The notes under the pieces were generated by a model that was given only the letters and a program-made list of their open reading frames with translations, did not search any database and was not told the DNA's origin. 64,000 nucleotides of DNA from G965212005 sp965212005 (GTDB lineage: Bacteria > Pseudomonadota > Gammaproteobacteria > Porifericomitales > Porifericomitaceae): NCBI GenBank assembly GCA_965212005.1, contig OZ243038.1:1240001-1304000 (forward strand), written 5' to 3'. Positions 33,436-42,062 of this stretch are shown one piece after another. The translations under genes and the position numbers were made by a program. Position 1 is the stretch's first letter, and each line of letters opens with the position of its first letter.

Positions 33436-34080
33436 GCGATTTGTCCCTAGTTCTGACGGAAACGTCCGGTGCGGGTGTTTTTATCCGTCTATTCATCATG
33501 TGCCATGCCCCTGCGAACAGGAGACCTACTTAGATATACGCTGGAAAATTTCAATTTAAACTGCGGATTTTACTTGAATATGCGCCCCCTGGCAGGTTTG
33601 ATTTATATTTGCCGGGCACCGTCCCATATCAACCGGGCCAAAGCACCTCCCGGTCGTTCATGGAAGCAAACTCACCATCGCCGATTGCGTACCACGTCGA
33701 TCACTTTTGGCCTGTGACTCACCCCCAGGCATGTACCAACAGTGATTCAGGGCGATTCATGGTAAGCAGGCCTGCGTGACCTGCTCAAGTTGCCGTACAG
33801 GCACCCCATAACATGTGGCACGCCGGGCGGCCCTGAAAGGCGATCAAAGGGCTGTTTGTCACGGCATTTACACATGGTTCAAGTTGGGTGCATTGTGCGC
33901 GGGAACACTGGCGGTGCCTGCGCTGGCTGTCGGTGATTACCGGAGTGAAATCCTAAAGATGGCATCGAGGTGAAGCCGGTTGACCGGGTTATCGCCTGGC
34001 TCAGATGCCAAAACATCACTTTAATGACAATAGTCCATATTGTCATTAGGACAATAGCCTGCTTACGGGATTCTCGCCGT
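33436..34080. other. Remnant region, no intact gene
   Basis: No intact gene. Around 33871-33973 the plus strand reads TWFKLGALCAGTLAVPALAVGDYRSE, which looks like a signal peptide cut off from its gene. The rest is unassigned and fits a degraded ICE segment. Confidence 0.4.
34022..34048. promoter_or_regulatory. 11-bp inverted repeat, operator-like
   Basis: TAATGACAATA, 5-nt spacer GTCCA, TATTGTCATTA: a perfect dyad, followed by another half-site-like GGACAATA (34049-34056). It is typical of a homodimeric repressor site. The gene it once controlled has been removed by the IS3 fragment or deletion. Confidence 0.55.
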
Positions 34081-34174
34081 GACCTTTCCCCCGAAAAGGT
34101 AGCCAGTGTCAAAGAGACTTTTCCCATAGGATCGACCGTATGGAGGTCTCAGAATGAAAGGCAAGCGTTACAGT
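34081..34174 (+). mobile_element. IS3-family left-end fragment
   Basis: The first ~94 bp of the same IS3-family element (from GACCTTTCCCCCGAAAAGG to the seventh codon of orfA), almost identical to 28580-28673. It breaks off exactly where the ParA-like fragment begins. Confidence 0.92.
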
Positions 34175-34304
34175 CGATCTGCATCGATAACGATGACCCT
34201 ATTGTCTACTGATTGGCTCAGCAGAAAAGCAGTTAGATTCCATGTCAGAGTGGATTTCCCCGTACCCCCTTTATTGCGTGTACATTGCTAATGTTTTCAT
34301 TCAT
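34175..34304 (-). pseudogene. parA: ParA/Soj-type ATPase, N-terminal fragment
   Basis: On the minus strand the frame reads NKGGTGKSTLTWNLTAFLLS (deviant Walker A, KGGTGKST) and then DNRVIVIDADR (Walker A'), after which it is cut by the IS3 fragment. A one-base shift near 34275-34285 separates the upstream ATG (34304, MNENISNV) from the Walker motif. ParA-type ATPases partition plasmids and ICEs and lie upstream of the TIGR03761 gene in ICEclc/PAGI-2-like elements, in the same relative orientation as here. This supports one decayed ICE. Confidence 0.7.
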
Positions 34305-35361
34305 TTTAGGCCCTTGTTAGTACATTGAATTCCATTCGGAATACTGTATTTGCTTTAATTTAGAAACTTTTATGCCTTTGCTGGCTACGCTGGCTACTTT
34401 TAGACTTTGATCACAATGATGAGTATCCTGTAAGCCAAGTTGTGGGGGGGATGGGTAATTGTCGCTCGCCCCTTTTTTGTTGGAGTTTTTGTTATGCGTA
34501 CTTCTCGGTATTTGTACGGTAATTTTTACTCGTTTTTATCTTTTTTATTGGTGTAGATGCTTTTTTTGTTGGGGACTATATACCAATCCGTTTCTGGCTT
34601 GCCCTTTTCTTTTCGGGTACAAATTCCTGAGAGAAGAGGAGTACAAGAAGCGCCGCCAAGCTGAAAGTGATGACGTTCCATCAACGATGAAAGAGTAGGA
34701 TCTATCCCCTCTCTCATCCCACGGTTAGGCGGGTGCATAAGTAGGTATATTGCCGCAGGTATGATCAGCTCCTCGCTCCACTCGAAACGCCCCGCCGCCG
34801 CGGCCACCTGGCGACTCCCGTGTGCCTGCAGCACAACCGTATACTCCTGGATCTTCAATGGCAGGGGACGGCCGAGCCATTGAGCACCGCCGGCAGACCG
34901 ACCGGTCGCTAGCCGTTGTAGAGGCGGTGCGGACGTTGCCTCGGACCGGAGTTCGCGGCAGCTACAGGCATGAACCGGAGTTACTGAATCTGGGCTTGAA
35001 TTATGTTGGTTTTTTGGGACCAACACGAGCGTGAACGGCTAGGTAATTGCCTCCCACCCTTGTTTGGCGGTGACGGCGGGCAAGAACTCTTTCTGCCTGG
35101 GAAAGCCCGGTGACCGGGTCGGCGCAGCCAGCAGCCAGTGACACCCGGCGGACACGCAGCGCACGCAGTTAAGACAGGAGATTGGAACGGAGGCTGTGCT
35201 GCCTGGGCCAAACAGTGGTGCCTGGCCCGCTGGGTCCGGAAAACATCAGGTCAGCAGCGGATCAATAAATGCAGAGAGCAGCTGGTATTTCTCTTTTCCC
35301 CCCCGTATGGCTGTTCTCTTCGGGCGTCGCTTCTGTTCCAAGCAAGGCCCCACAGGGGGGA
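34305..35361. other. No intact gene between the ParA fragment and groL
   Basis: A hydrophobic 79-codon plus-strand frame from TTG 34459 ending EEYKKRRQAESDDVPSTMKE (34698) looks protein-like but lacks an ATG and a ribosome-binding site. A hairpin GTTGGT...ACCAAC lies at 35005-35024, next to an inverted copy of the 17-mer found near 23785. Nothing else is supported. Confidence 0.4.
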
Positions 35362-35395
35362 CCATCGGCGCAGGAAGGAAGTCCTGCACCGATGG
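35362..35395 (-). terminator. Hairpin after groL
   Basis: CCATCGG and CCGATGG enclose GCAGGA/TCCTGC, giving a 13-bp stem with one mismatch. It lies 13 bp downstream of the groL stop, and a second short stem, CCCC ACA GGGG, follows. There is no T-run. Confidence 0.55.
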
Positions 35396-35407
35396 CACCG
35401 GGGGAGC

Positions 35408-37057
35408 TTACATCATACCGCCCATGTCATCCATGCCGCCGGGAGGAGATCCAACCGCAGGCTTGTCGTCCTTCGGGAGCTCCGCGACCATCACCTCGGT
35501 AGTGATCAGCAGTCCCGCTATGGAAGCGGCGTTCTGCAGGGCGGAACGGGCTACCTTGGTCGGGTCCAGGATGCCCATCTCGATCATGTTGCCGAACTCA
35601 CCGGTCGCAGCGTTGTAACCGAAGTTTGGCGCATCTTTCGCGCCTTTGTTTACCTGGTTAACAATGATCGAAGGCTCTCCGCCGGCGTTGGCCACGATCT
35701 GCCGGGTAGGCTCCTGCATGGCCCTTTCGACCAGCCGGATACCGGCCTTTTGATCGTCGTTCGCTCCCCCGACCTTCCTCAAGGATTCCAGGCAACGCAG
35801 CAGGGCCGAACCGCCACCGGGGACCACACCTTCTTCCACTGCAGCCCGGGTTGAATGCAGCGCATCTTCAACGCGCGCCTTCTTCTCTTTCATCTCGACC
35901 TCAGTGGCGGCACCCACCTTGATGACTGCCACGCCGCCGGAGAGCTTGGCCACGCGCTCCTGCAGTTTCTCCTTGTCATAGTCAGAGGACGAGTCGTCTA
36001 TCTGCGTGCGGATCTGCTTAATACGCGCCTCTATATCGTTGGACTTCCCGGAGCCGTCGATAATCGTAGTGTCTTCCTTGGTGATCACGATGCGCTTGGC
36101 ACCTCCCAAATCGTCGAGGCTGGTCTTTTCCAAGTTCAGCCCCACCTCTTCGGAAACCACCTTGCCGTTGGTCAGCACCGCGATGTCTTCCAGCATCGCC
36201 TTGCGCCGGTCACCAAAGCCCGGGGCCTTGACGGCAGCGACTTTCACCACGCCGCGGATGGTGTTGACCACCAGCGTTGCCAAGGCTTCTCCCTCCACGT
36301 CCTCAGAGATCACAAGCAGAGACTTGCCAGACTTGGCAACCGCCTCCAAAACGGGCAGCATGTCCCGGACGTTGGAGATCTTCTTGTCGTGCAGCAGGAT
36401 CATTGGATTCTCCAGCTCACAACTCATGGACTGCTGGTTGTTGATGAAGTACGGGGAGAGATAGCCGCGGTCAAACTGCATGCCTTCCACCACGTCCAGA
36501 TCATTCTCCAGGCCGGAGCCTTCCTCCACCGTGATCACTCCTTCCTTGCCAACCTTCTTCATCGCCTCGGCGATGATATCGCCGACTGCCTGATCGGCGT
36601 TGGCCGACACCGTTCCCACCTGGGCGATCGCCTTGTCGTCGGTACAAGGGACAGAGATATTCTTGAGTTGAGCCACCGCGGCGATCACGGCCTTGTCAAT
36701 TCCACGTTTCAGGTCCATCGGGTTCATCCCAGCCGCCACCGACTTCAGGCCCTCGATCACCATTGATTGAGCCAGCACGGTCGCGGTCGTGGTTCCGTCC
36801 CCCGCCACGTCAGAAGTCTGGGAAGCCACTTCCTTGAGCATCTGCGCTCCCATGTTTTCAAACTTGTCCTTCAGTTCGATCTCCTTGGCAACGGAGACGC
36901 CGTCTTTGGTGACCGTGGGGGCTCCAAAGCTTTTATCCAGCACAACGTTACGCCCTTTCGGTCCGAGAGTAACCTTGACCGCATTGGCCAATGTGTTCAA
37001 GCCCTTCAGCATGCGCTGTCGCGCTTCATTTGAAAATTTGATCTCTTTTGCGCTCAT
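35408..37057 (-). CDS. groL: Chaperonin GroEL (60 kDa)
   Basis: A full-length 549-residue GroEL: start MSAKEIKFSNEARQRMLKG, nucleotide-binding GDGTTTATVLAQ (about 86-97), the catalytic Asp region, VVPGGGSALLRCL (about 410) and the flexible Gly-Met tail ending MGGMM. It forms the double-ring chamber that, with GroES and ATP, folds cytosolic proteins. It follows groES on the same strand after 74 bp, so both are transcribed from the promoter and CIRCE operator upstream of groES. Confidence 0.99.
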   Translation of the reverse strand: MSAKEIKFSNEARQRMLKGLNTLANAVKVTLGPKGRNVVLDKSFGAPTVTKDGVSVAKEIELKDKFENMGAQMLKEVASQTSDVAGDGTTTATVLAQSMVIEGLKSVAAGMNPMDLKRGIDKAVIAAVAQLKNISVPCTDDKAIAQVGTVSANADQAVGDIIAEAMKKVGKEGVITVEEGSGLENDLDVVEGMQFDRGYLSPYFINNQQSMSCELENPMILLHDKKISNVRDMLPVLEAVAKSGKSLLVISEDVEGEALATLVVNTIRGVVKVAAVKAPGFGDRRKAMLEDIAVLTNGKVVSEEVGLNLEKTSLDDLGGAKRIVITKEDTTIIDGSGKSNDIEARIKQIRTQIDDSSSDYDKEKLQERVAKLSGGVAVIKVGAATEVEMKEKKARVEDALHSTRAAVEEGVVPGGGSALLRCLESLRKVGGANDDQKAGIRLVERAMQEPTRQIVANAGGEPSIIVNQVNKGAKDAPNFGYNAATGEFGNMIEMGILDPTKVARSALQNAASIAGLLITTEVMVAELPKDDKPAVGSPPGGMDDMGGMM

Positions 37058-37131
37058 TTCCTCAATTTCCTCATGTTAGTTTCGATGCAGAGATGCAGAT
37101 GTGACTGTACGGCAGCGATCGACTAGATCGA

Positions 37132-37422
37132 CTAGCCCTCAATTACTCCCATGATGTCGTCCTCTCGCATGATCAGGTATTCCTCACCATCGATCTTGAC
37201 CTCATTACCTGAGTATTTGCCAAAAAGCACCTTGTCTCCCACCTTCAGATCAATGGGGCGTGTTTCGCCGTCGTCGAGAACTTTACCGGGACCCAGAGAG
37301 ATGACTTCGCCCCGGATCGGCTTTTCAGCAGCCGATTCCGGAATCACGATGCCACCAGCGCTGGTCCGTTCCTCTTCCATGCGCCGGATAACCACGCGAT
37401 CGTGCAGCGGTCGAATATTCAT
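37132..37422 (-). CDS. groS: Co-chaperonin GroES (10 kDa)
   Basis: A 96-residue GroES (MNIRPLHDRVVIRRMEEERT, mobile loop SAGGIVIPESAAEKP, GKYSGNEVKIDGEEYLIMRE). It caps the GroEL ring. It ends in TAG, which shows that TAG is a working stop codon in this genome. It is the first gene of the groES-groL operon. Confidence 0.99.
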   Translation of the reverse strand: MNIRPLHDRVVIRRMEEERTSAGGIVIPESAAEKPIRGEVISLGPGKVLDDGETRPIDLKVGDKVLFGKYSGNEVKIDGEEYLIMREDDIMGVIEG

Positions 37423-37469
37423 GGTCGGTGTACCTCCATAACACTTTGATTTTTAACTATATATGTTTT

Positions 37470-37496
37470 CTAGCACTCTATAGGGGTGAGTGCTAA
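37470..37496. promoter_or_regulatory. CIRCE operator (HrcA binding site)
   Basis: TAGCACTC, 9-nt spacer, GAGTGCTA: the classic CIRCE inverted repeat. It lies about 50 bp upstream of groES, immediately downstream of the promoter -10 box. HrcA repressor bound here would release the operon on heat shock. Confidence 0.93.
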
Positions 37497-37505
37497 CGGA
37501 CTATC

Positions 37506-37533
37506 ATTGTAGGGACAAAACCATCTCTGTCAA
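37506..37533 (-). promoter_or_regulatory. Sigma-70 promoter of groES-groL
   Basis: On the minus strand TTGACA (37533-37528), 16-bp spacer, TACAAT (37511-37506). Transcription would begin at about the edge of the CIRCE element. Confidence 0.8.
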
Positions 37534-37855
37534 GTCATCGCAAAACATTTCCACAAGGCCTGCGCAGCAGCTGCGGCCCAGGAAGCATTCCGAACCGCGG
37601 GGCTATATACTGTAATCAATGGATTGGCTTCGTTGCCAAGCATGCGAAATATCAAGCCGAACGCCGCCCATCGGCAGCCTTGGAGCAGCCGCTTGCCGCC
37701 CGGTCGCAGAACTCCCCCAAACGCCTATGAGCCAACGAAAACCCTACACACCGTCAACCGGCTGCCGCCCCCACGCTGACTTCGCCACCGCACCAGGCGC
37801 CGGCCAGGGGACAGGCCCAGGCTCACGCCAGCCGCCCGCCTCCGTGGGGTGAGAG
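37534..37855. other. Divergent intergenic region between groES and cutA
   Basis: No gene is supported. It should contain the promoter of the cutA-dsbD-tlpA group, but no clear consensus boxes stand out. Confidence 0.4.
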
Positions 37856-38203
37856 ATGCAAGCTCGCTCCCATCCCGCCGACCAGTGCCTGCTGGTGTTC
37901 TGTACCTGCCCGGACACGGCCAGCGCCGAGCAAATTGCCCGCGCACTGGTGGAGGGCCGGCACGCCGCCTGCGTTAACGTTCTGCCCGGCGTCCAATCCG
38001 TATACCGCTGGCAAGGCAAGGTGGAGTCTGCCCGGGAATCGGTACTGCTCATTAAGACCACAACCGAATCCTATCCCGCCCTGGAGCGGGCTGTGCGTGA
38101 CGCTCACCGTTATGAACTGCCCGAACTGATCGCGGTCCCTATACATACAGGCCTGGAGCCATACTTGCACTGGGTTTGCGAATCGGTAAAACAGGATCAG
38201 TGA
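37856..38203 (+). CDS. cutA: Divalent-cation tolerance protein CutA
   Basis: A 115-residue CutA1 protein: CLLVFCTCPDTASAEQIARA, VNVLPGVQSVYRWQGKVESA, KTTTESYPALERAVRDAHRY and the C-terminal ELPELIAVPIHTGLEPYLHW. The family forms very stable trimers resembling PII proteins and is linked to copper tolerance, with unclear mechanism. The stop TGA overlaps the dsbD ATG by one base. Coupling of cutA to dsbD is also seen in Escherichia coli (cutA1/cutA2), so the annotation is secure. Confidence 0.97.
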   Translation: MQARSHPADQCLLVFCTCPDTASAEQIARALVEGRHAACVNVLPGVQSVYRWQGKVESARESVLLIKTTTESYPALERAVRDAHRYELPELIAVPIHTGLEPYLHWVCESVKQDQ

Positions 38204-40041
38204 TGAAAAAACGGCTGTTCAAAGCGCTCATTCCCCTGCTGGCAGTGCCGGGCATTGTCTGGGCCGGGCCGCTGGCAGACCGGCTGCCGGCCTGGCTGCA
38301 GGGGGACACGGAAAAGATCCTCGCCGCGGATGAGGCGTTTCAACTGCAGGTAAACCTTGATCCGGCCAGCAACACCGTGCAGGCAAACTGGCGCATTGCG
38401 GACGGATATTATCTTTACCGGGATAAATTCCGCTTCGCGCTGGAGTCTCCTTCGGTCAAGCTGGGTGCCTTCACGCTGCCGGAAGGAGAGATCAAGTCAG
38501 ATCCAAGCTTCGGAGAGGTGGAAATCTTGCGGGGGAACGTGGCCGTTGCGCTGCCTGTCTATTTTACCGCCGCCTCCCCTGCTGAATCGGTCGAGTTGCT
38601 ATGCGGTTACCAGGGCTGCAAGGAAGGTTCCATCTGCTATCCGCCGATCAAAAAATCGATACGGTTGGCGTTGGATGGCTTATTGCCCGCCGCACAGGCG
38701 GCCGACACCAATGTGCCTCCTGCGGCGCGGGCAGACGGCGGGAGCACGGGAGAGGCCGCCGGCCTGCTGCACGGCGGAGGCTGGGCAGCCCTGCTGGCCT
38801 TCGTCGGCTTCGGCCTGCTGCTGGCGTTCACTCCCTGCGTGTTCCCGATGATTCCGATCCTGTCCGGGGTCATCGTCGGGCAGGGAGAACGCCTGACTGT
38901 ATCCCGCAGCTTGAGCCTGACGCTGGCCTACGTGCTGGCCATGGCATTATGTTACGCCATCCTTGGCGTCATCGCCGGCGCATTGAACATCAACCTGCAG
39001 GCACAGGCGCAAAACCCCTGGCTGCTGGCGGCATTCAGCTTGCTGCTGATGCTGCTCGCGCTGTCGATGTTTGGTTTCTACCAGTTGCAACTCCCCGCCG
39101 CCTGGCGCGAGCGGCTGACGGCACTGAGCGGGCGGCAACAGGGCGGCACCCTGTCAGGAGCGGCCATCATGGGCATGCTGTCTGCCCTGATCGTAGCCCC
39201 CTGCATCAGCCCCCCCATGCTGGCTGCACTGCTCTACATCAACCAAAGTGGCGACGCGGTTTTCGGCGGCGCCGCGCTGTTTGCGATGGGATTGGGGTTC
39301 GGCTTGCCGCTGCTGCTGATCGGAGCCTCCGCGGGCAGCCTGCTGCCCCGAGCCGGCCCCTGGATGGACCAGGTACAGAGGGTGTTCGGCGTCATTCTGC
39401 TCGGGATGGCCATTTGGTTCCTGGGGCGCATTCTTCCAGGGCCCATCGTCCTGCTGTTATGGGGGATCCTGGCCATCGGCGCAGCCGTCTTCATGGGAGC
39501 GTTAGATACGCTGCGGCCCGGCTCCGGCTGGTATCGGTTGTGGAAGGGACTCGGGCTGGTGACGCTGATCTACGGAGCAGCACTGGTGATCGGAGCCGCC
39601 GGAGGCAACCATGACTGGCTGAGGCCGCTGGAAAATTACACCACCGCCCAGCTCCCGACCGCTGTCGTCGGCGGGCCGCCCGAGTTTCGGCAGGTAAGCA
39701 GCGTGGAGGAACTGCGCCGCGAGATGCAACAAGCCTACCAGGCACAAAAGCCCGTCATGCTTGATTTCTACGCGGACTGGTGCATCGTCTGCAAAGAGTT
39801 GGAGACTTACACTTTTAGCGATGCCAGGGTGCGGCAGGAGCTGGAACACATTGTACTGATCCAAGCCGACGTCACTGACAATGCGGCACCCGCCAGGGAG
39901 TTGCTGCAGGAATTCAACCTGTTCGGACCGCCTGCCGTGCTGTTCTTCGGCAGCGATGGACAGGAGCGGAGCAACTACCGGGTACACGAGTTCCTGGACA
40001 CCGAGCAGTTTCTCGGCGTCCTGCGCGCGGCGCTGCGCTGA
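38203..40041 (+). CDS. dsbD: Thiol:disulfide interchange protein DsbD
   Basis: A 612-residue protein. It has a signal peptide (MKKRLFKALIPLLAVPGIVWA) and an N-terminal periplasmic alpha domain with CGYQGCKEGSICYPP. The eight-helix membrane beta domain has FTPCVFPMIPILSG and VAPCISPPMLAALL. A C-terminal periplasmic thioredoxin-like gamma domain has WCIVCK. It carries electrons from cytoplasmic thioredoxin to periplasmic partners that keep disulfides reduced or isomerise them. ATG 38203 is chosen because it overlaps the cutA stop and begins the signal peptide. The stop overlaps the next gene start, which makes tlpA a likely electron acceptor. Confidence 0.97.
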   Translation: MKKRLFKALIPLLAVPGIVWAGPLADRLPAWLQGDTEKILAADEAFQLQVNLDPASNTVQANWRIADGYYLYRDKFRFALESPSVKLGAFTLPEGEIKSDPSFGEVEILRGNVAVALPVYFTAASPAESVELLCGYQGCKEGSICYPPIKKSIRLALDGLLPAAQAADTNVPPAARADGGSTGEAAGLLHGGGWAALLAFVGFGLLLAFTPCVFPMIPILSGVIVGQGERLTVSRSLSLTLAYVLAMALCYAILGVIAGALNINLQAQAQNPWLLAAFSLLLMLLALSMFGFYQLQLPAAWRERLTALSGRQQGGTLSGAAIMGMLSALIVAPCISPPMLAALLYINQSGDAVFGGAALFAMGLGFGLPLLLIGASAGSLLPRAGPWMDQVQRVFGVILLGMAIWFLGRILPGPIVLLLWGILAIGAAVFMGALDTLRPGSGWYRLWKGLGLVTLIYGAALVIGAAGGNHDWLRPLENYTTAQLPTAVVGGPPEFRQVSSVEELRREMQQAYQAQKPVMLDFYADWCIVCKELETYTFSDARVRQELEHIVLIQADVTDNAAPARELLQEFNLFGPPAVLFFGSDGQERSNYRVHEFLDTEQFLGVLRAALR

Positions 40042-40595
40042 TGGATTTAATAACCGCCAGGCACCCCTGGATCAACCTGTCTCTGCTGGCCTTCTTATCC
40101 GCGGGCGCCGGATTCCTGCTGCACAAATGGACCGCCACCGATTCCCCTGCTGCCGTGCCGGTACAGGTGTTGGGGCGGACGCTGCCGGAATTTTCCCTGT
40201 CCGACCTTGACGGGCAGGTGCGCGCCTCCTCTGAATGGCACGGGCAGCTTGTGGTGATGAACTTCTGGGCCACCTGGTGCCCTCCGTGCCGTAAGGAAAT
40301 TCCCGAGTTTATTGAACTGCAACAGAAATATGCCGGGCACGGCGTGCGTTTTATCGGCATTAACATGGATAAAAAAGTCCTCACCGCAAAGCAGTACGCG
40401 CAAGAAATGCGCATCAATTACCCGATCCTGACCGGCAGCCTGAACAAACTCGTTGCGCTGGGCGAGGAGCTCGGGAATCAGAGCGGCGGCTTGCCCTACA
40501 CGGTAATCATCAGCCGCGAGGCCCGCATCATCTACACCCATCAAGGACTGCTGCCGGGGCACCAGGCGGAGCAGGAACTGCGGCGCTACCTGTAA
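40041..40595 (+). CDS. TlpA/ResA-like membrane-anchored thioredoxin
   Basis: A 184-residue protein with an N-terminal membrane anchor (about residues 12-29) and a periplasmic thioredoxin fold with VMNFWATWCPPCRKEIPEF (active site WCPPC near 80) and the cis-Pro motif GGLPYTVII. The family reduces specific periplasmic targets, for example in cytochrome c maturation. It starts inside the dsbD stop (TGATG), so it is co-translated with its probable electron donor. The exact target is unknown. Confidence 0.9.
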   Translation: MDLITARHPWINLSLLAFLSAGAGFLLHKWTATDSPAAVPVQVLGRTLPEFSLSDLDGQVRASSEWHGQLVVMNFWATWCPPCRKEIPEFIELQQKYAGHGVRFIGINMDKKVLTAKQYAQEMRINYPILTGSLNKLVALGEELGNQSGGLPYTVIISREARIIYTHQGLLPGHQAEQELRRYL

Positions 40596-40897
40596 GCCAT
40601 GCCCGTTACCGCTCAGTGCGGGTTTCATGCGCCCCGCCTATCCATTATCATGGCGACATCATGACGACATCATGGCGACCGTAAGCCTCCAGCGGACAGT
40701 CTCACGGCTGAATGCGCCAGCTGGTTCGGAAAACCTCCGCTTTCACAATGCACTATGTTAGAACATACGAACTTCCTCCTCCTCGCGGAGAGCGCCCGCC
40801 TGGGACCCTGCGGGGCCGGAAATACCGCCAGATGCCGGGCCGTTACGGCGACGGACTCCCGGCCTGCCCGGCCTAATTGGAACGCCGGCGGCTGACG
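40596..40897. other. Non-coding gap before the DUF4399 gene
   Basis: No gene is supported. Around 40650-40680 the motif GACATCATG recurs three times (CATCATGGCGACATCATGAC), a short tandem repeat. Confidence 0.4.
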
Positions 40898-41335
40898 ATG
40901 CAGACTCAACTCAGGTGGATCGGGTATGCGGTGTTGCCCCTGCTGGCGTTGGCCCCGGTGTGGGCGGGCCGTCCCGCCGCGGAAGGCGCCGACCTGTACA
41001 TCATCTCGCCACGCGATGCAGAGACGCTGCATAGCCCGATCACGGTGCGCTTCGGCTTAAAAAATATGGGCATCGCCCCGGCTGGCACCGATCTGCCGAA
41101 CACCGGTCACCACCATCTGCTGATCGACACGGAGCTGCCGCCCCTGGATCGCCCCATACCCAGCGATGAACACCATCTGCACTTTGGCAAAGGACAGACC
41201 GAAACCGAGCTCCACCTGTCTCCCGGCACTCATGTCCTGCAGCTGCTGCTCGGAGACTACGCCCATACCCCCCATGTCCCCCCGTTACTCTCCGACCCAG
41301 TTCGCGTCACGATCCTTCCCGACCCGGCTGACTAA
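40898..41335 (+). CDS. DUF4399 periplasmic protein
   Basis: A 145-residue protein with a cleavable signal peptide (MQTQLRWIGYAVLPLLALAP ... WA) and a DUF4399 domain: LYIISPRDAETLHSPITVRF, GLKNMGIAPAGTDLPNTGHH, HHLHFGKGQTETELHLSPGT and LQLLLGDYAHTPHVPPLLSD. The His pairs (GHHHLL, EHHLHF) suggest metal binding. Function is not established. ATG 40898 is chosen because the signal peptide starts there; an upstream TTG in frame adds seven residues. The 50-bp tandem array begins 34 bp after its stop. Confidence 0.85.
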   Translation: MQTQLRWIGYAVLPLLALAPVWAGRPAAEGADLYIISPRDAETLHSPITVRFGLKNMGIAPAGTDLPNTGHHHLLIDTELPPLDRPIPSDEHHLHFGKGQTETELHLSPGTHVLQLLLGDYAHTPHVPPLLSDPVRVTILPDPAD

Positions 41336-41368
41336 GCTGCCGGGACCGGGAAACGAGGCCGGGAACGT

Positions 41369-42062
41369 GTACCGGCAGGCGTAAACGCCGAACCCGGCGG
41401 CCTGCCTGGTTATAACGGGTACCGGCAGGCGTAAACGCCGGACCCGGCGGCCTGCCTGGTTATAACGGGTACCTACAGGCGTAAACGCCGGACCCGGCGG
41501 CCTGCCTGGTTATAACGGGTACCGGCAGGCGTAAACGCCGGACCCGGCGGCCTGCCTGGTTATAACGGGTACCTACAGGCGTAAACGCCGGACCCGGCGG
41601 CCTGCCTGGTTATAACGGGTACCGGCAGGCGTAAACGCCGGACCCGGCGACCTGCCTGGTTATAACGTGTACCGGCAGGCGTAAACGCCGGACCCGGCGG
41701 CCTGCCTGGTTATAACGGGTACCGGCAGGCGTAAACGCCGGACCCGGCGGCCTGCCTGGTTATAACGGGTACCGACAGGCGTAAACGCAGAACCCGGCGG
41801 CCTGCCTGGTTATAACGGGTACCGACAGGCGTAAACGCCGGACCCGGCGGCCTGCCTGGTTATAACGGGTACCGGCAGGCGTAAACGCCGGACCCGGCGG
41901 CCTGCCTGGTTATAACGGGTACCGGCAGGCGTAAACGCCGGACCCGGCGGCCTGCCTGGTTATAACGGGTACCGGCAGGCGTAAACGCCGGACCCGGCGG
42001 CCTGCCTGGTTATAACGGGTACCGGCAGGCGTAAACGCCGGACCCGGCGGCCTGCCTGGTTA
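41369..42062. repeat. Tandem array of fourteen 50-bp units
   Basis: Units start at 41369 and every 50 bp to 42019; the last is cut after about 44 bp. The typical unit starts GTACCGGCAGGCGTAAACGC and ends CTGCCTGGTTATAACGG. Each unit can fold: GGCAGGC pairs with GCCTGCC, and GGCGT-AAA-CGCC is nested inside. Variants are single-base (ACCTAC, ACCGAC, GCAGAACCC, GGCGACC). There are no unique spacers, so this is a satellite-like array and not CRISPR. It fills the whole gap between two convergent genes and its last bases form the stop codon of the aminopeptidase gene. Confidence 0.95.

Noticed and set aside
32047..33450. 467-codon plus-strand frame opposite hsdM; likewise 45167-46447 opposite aceE
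   Set aside because: Antisense shadows of well-conserved genes in GC-rich DNA.
34526..35026. 166-codon minus-strand frame before groL
   Set aside because: Low-complexity composition, no start signals, no recognisable sequence.
6281..35400. A second attachment site (copy of the tRNA-Gly 3' end)
   Set aside because: I found no repeat of TTCGATTCCCTTCACCCGC elsewhere in the window; the ICE junction may be outside or deleted.
41369..42062. Possible CRISPR array
   Set aside because: The 50-bp units are contiguous with no unique spacers and no cas genes nearby. It is a simple tandem array.
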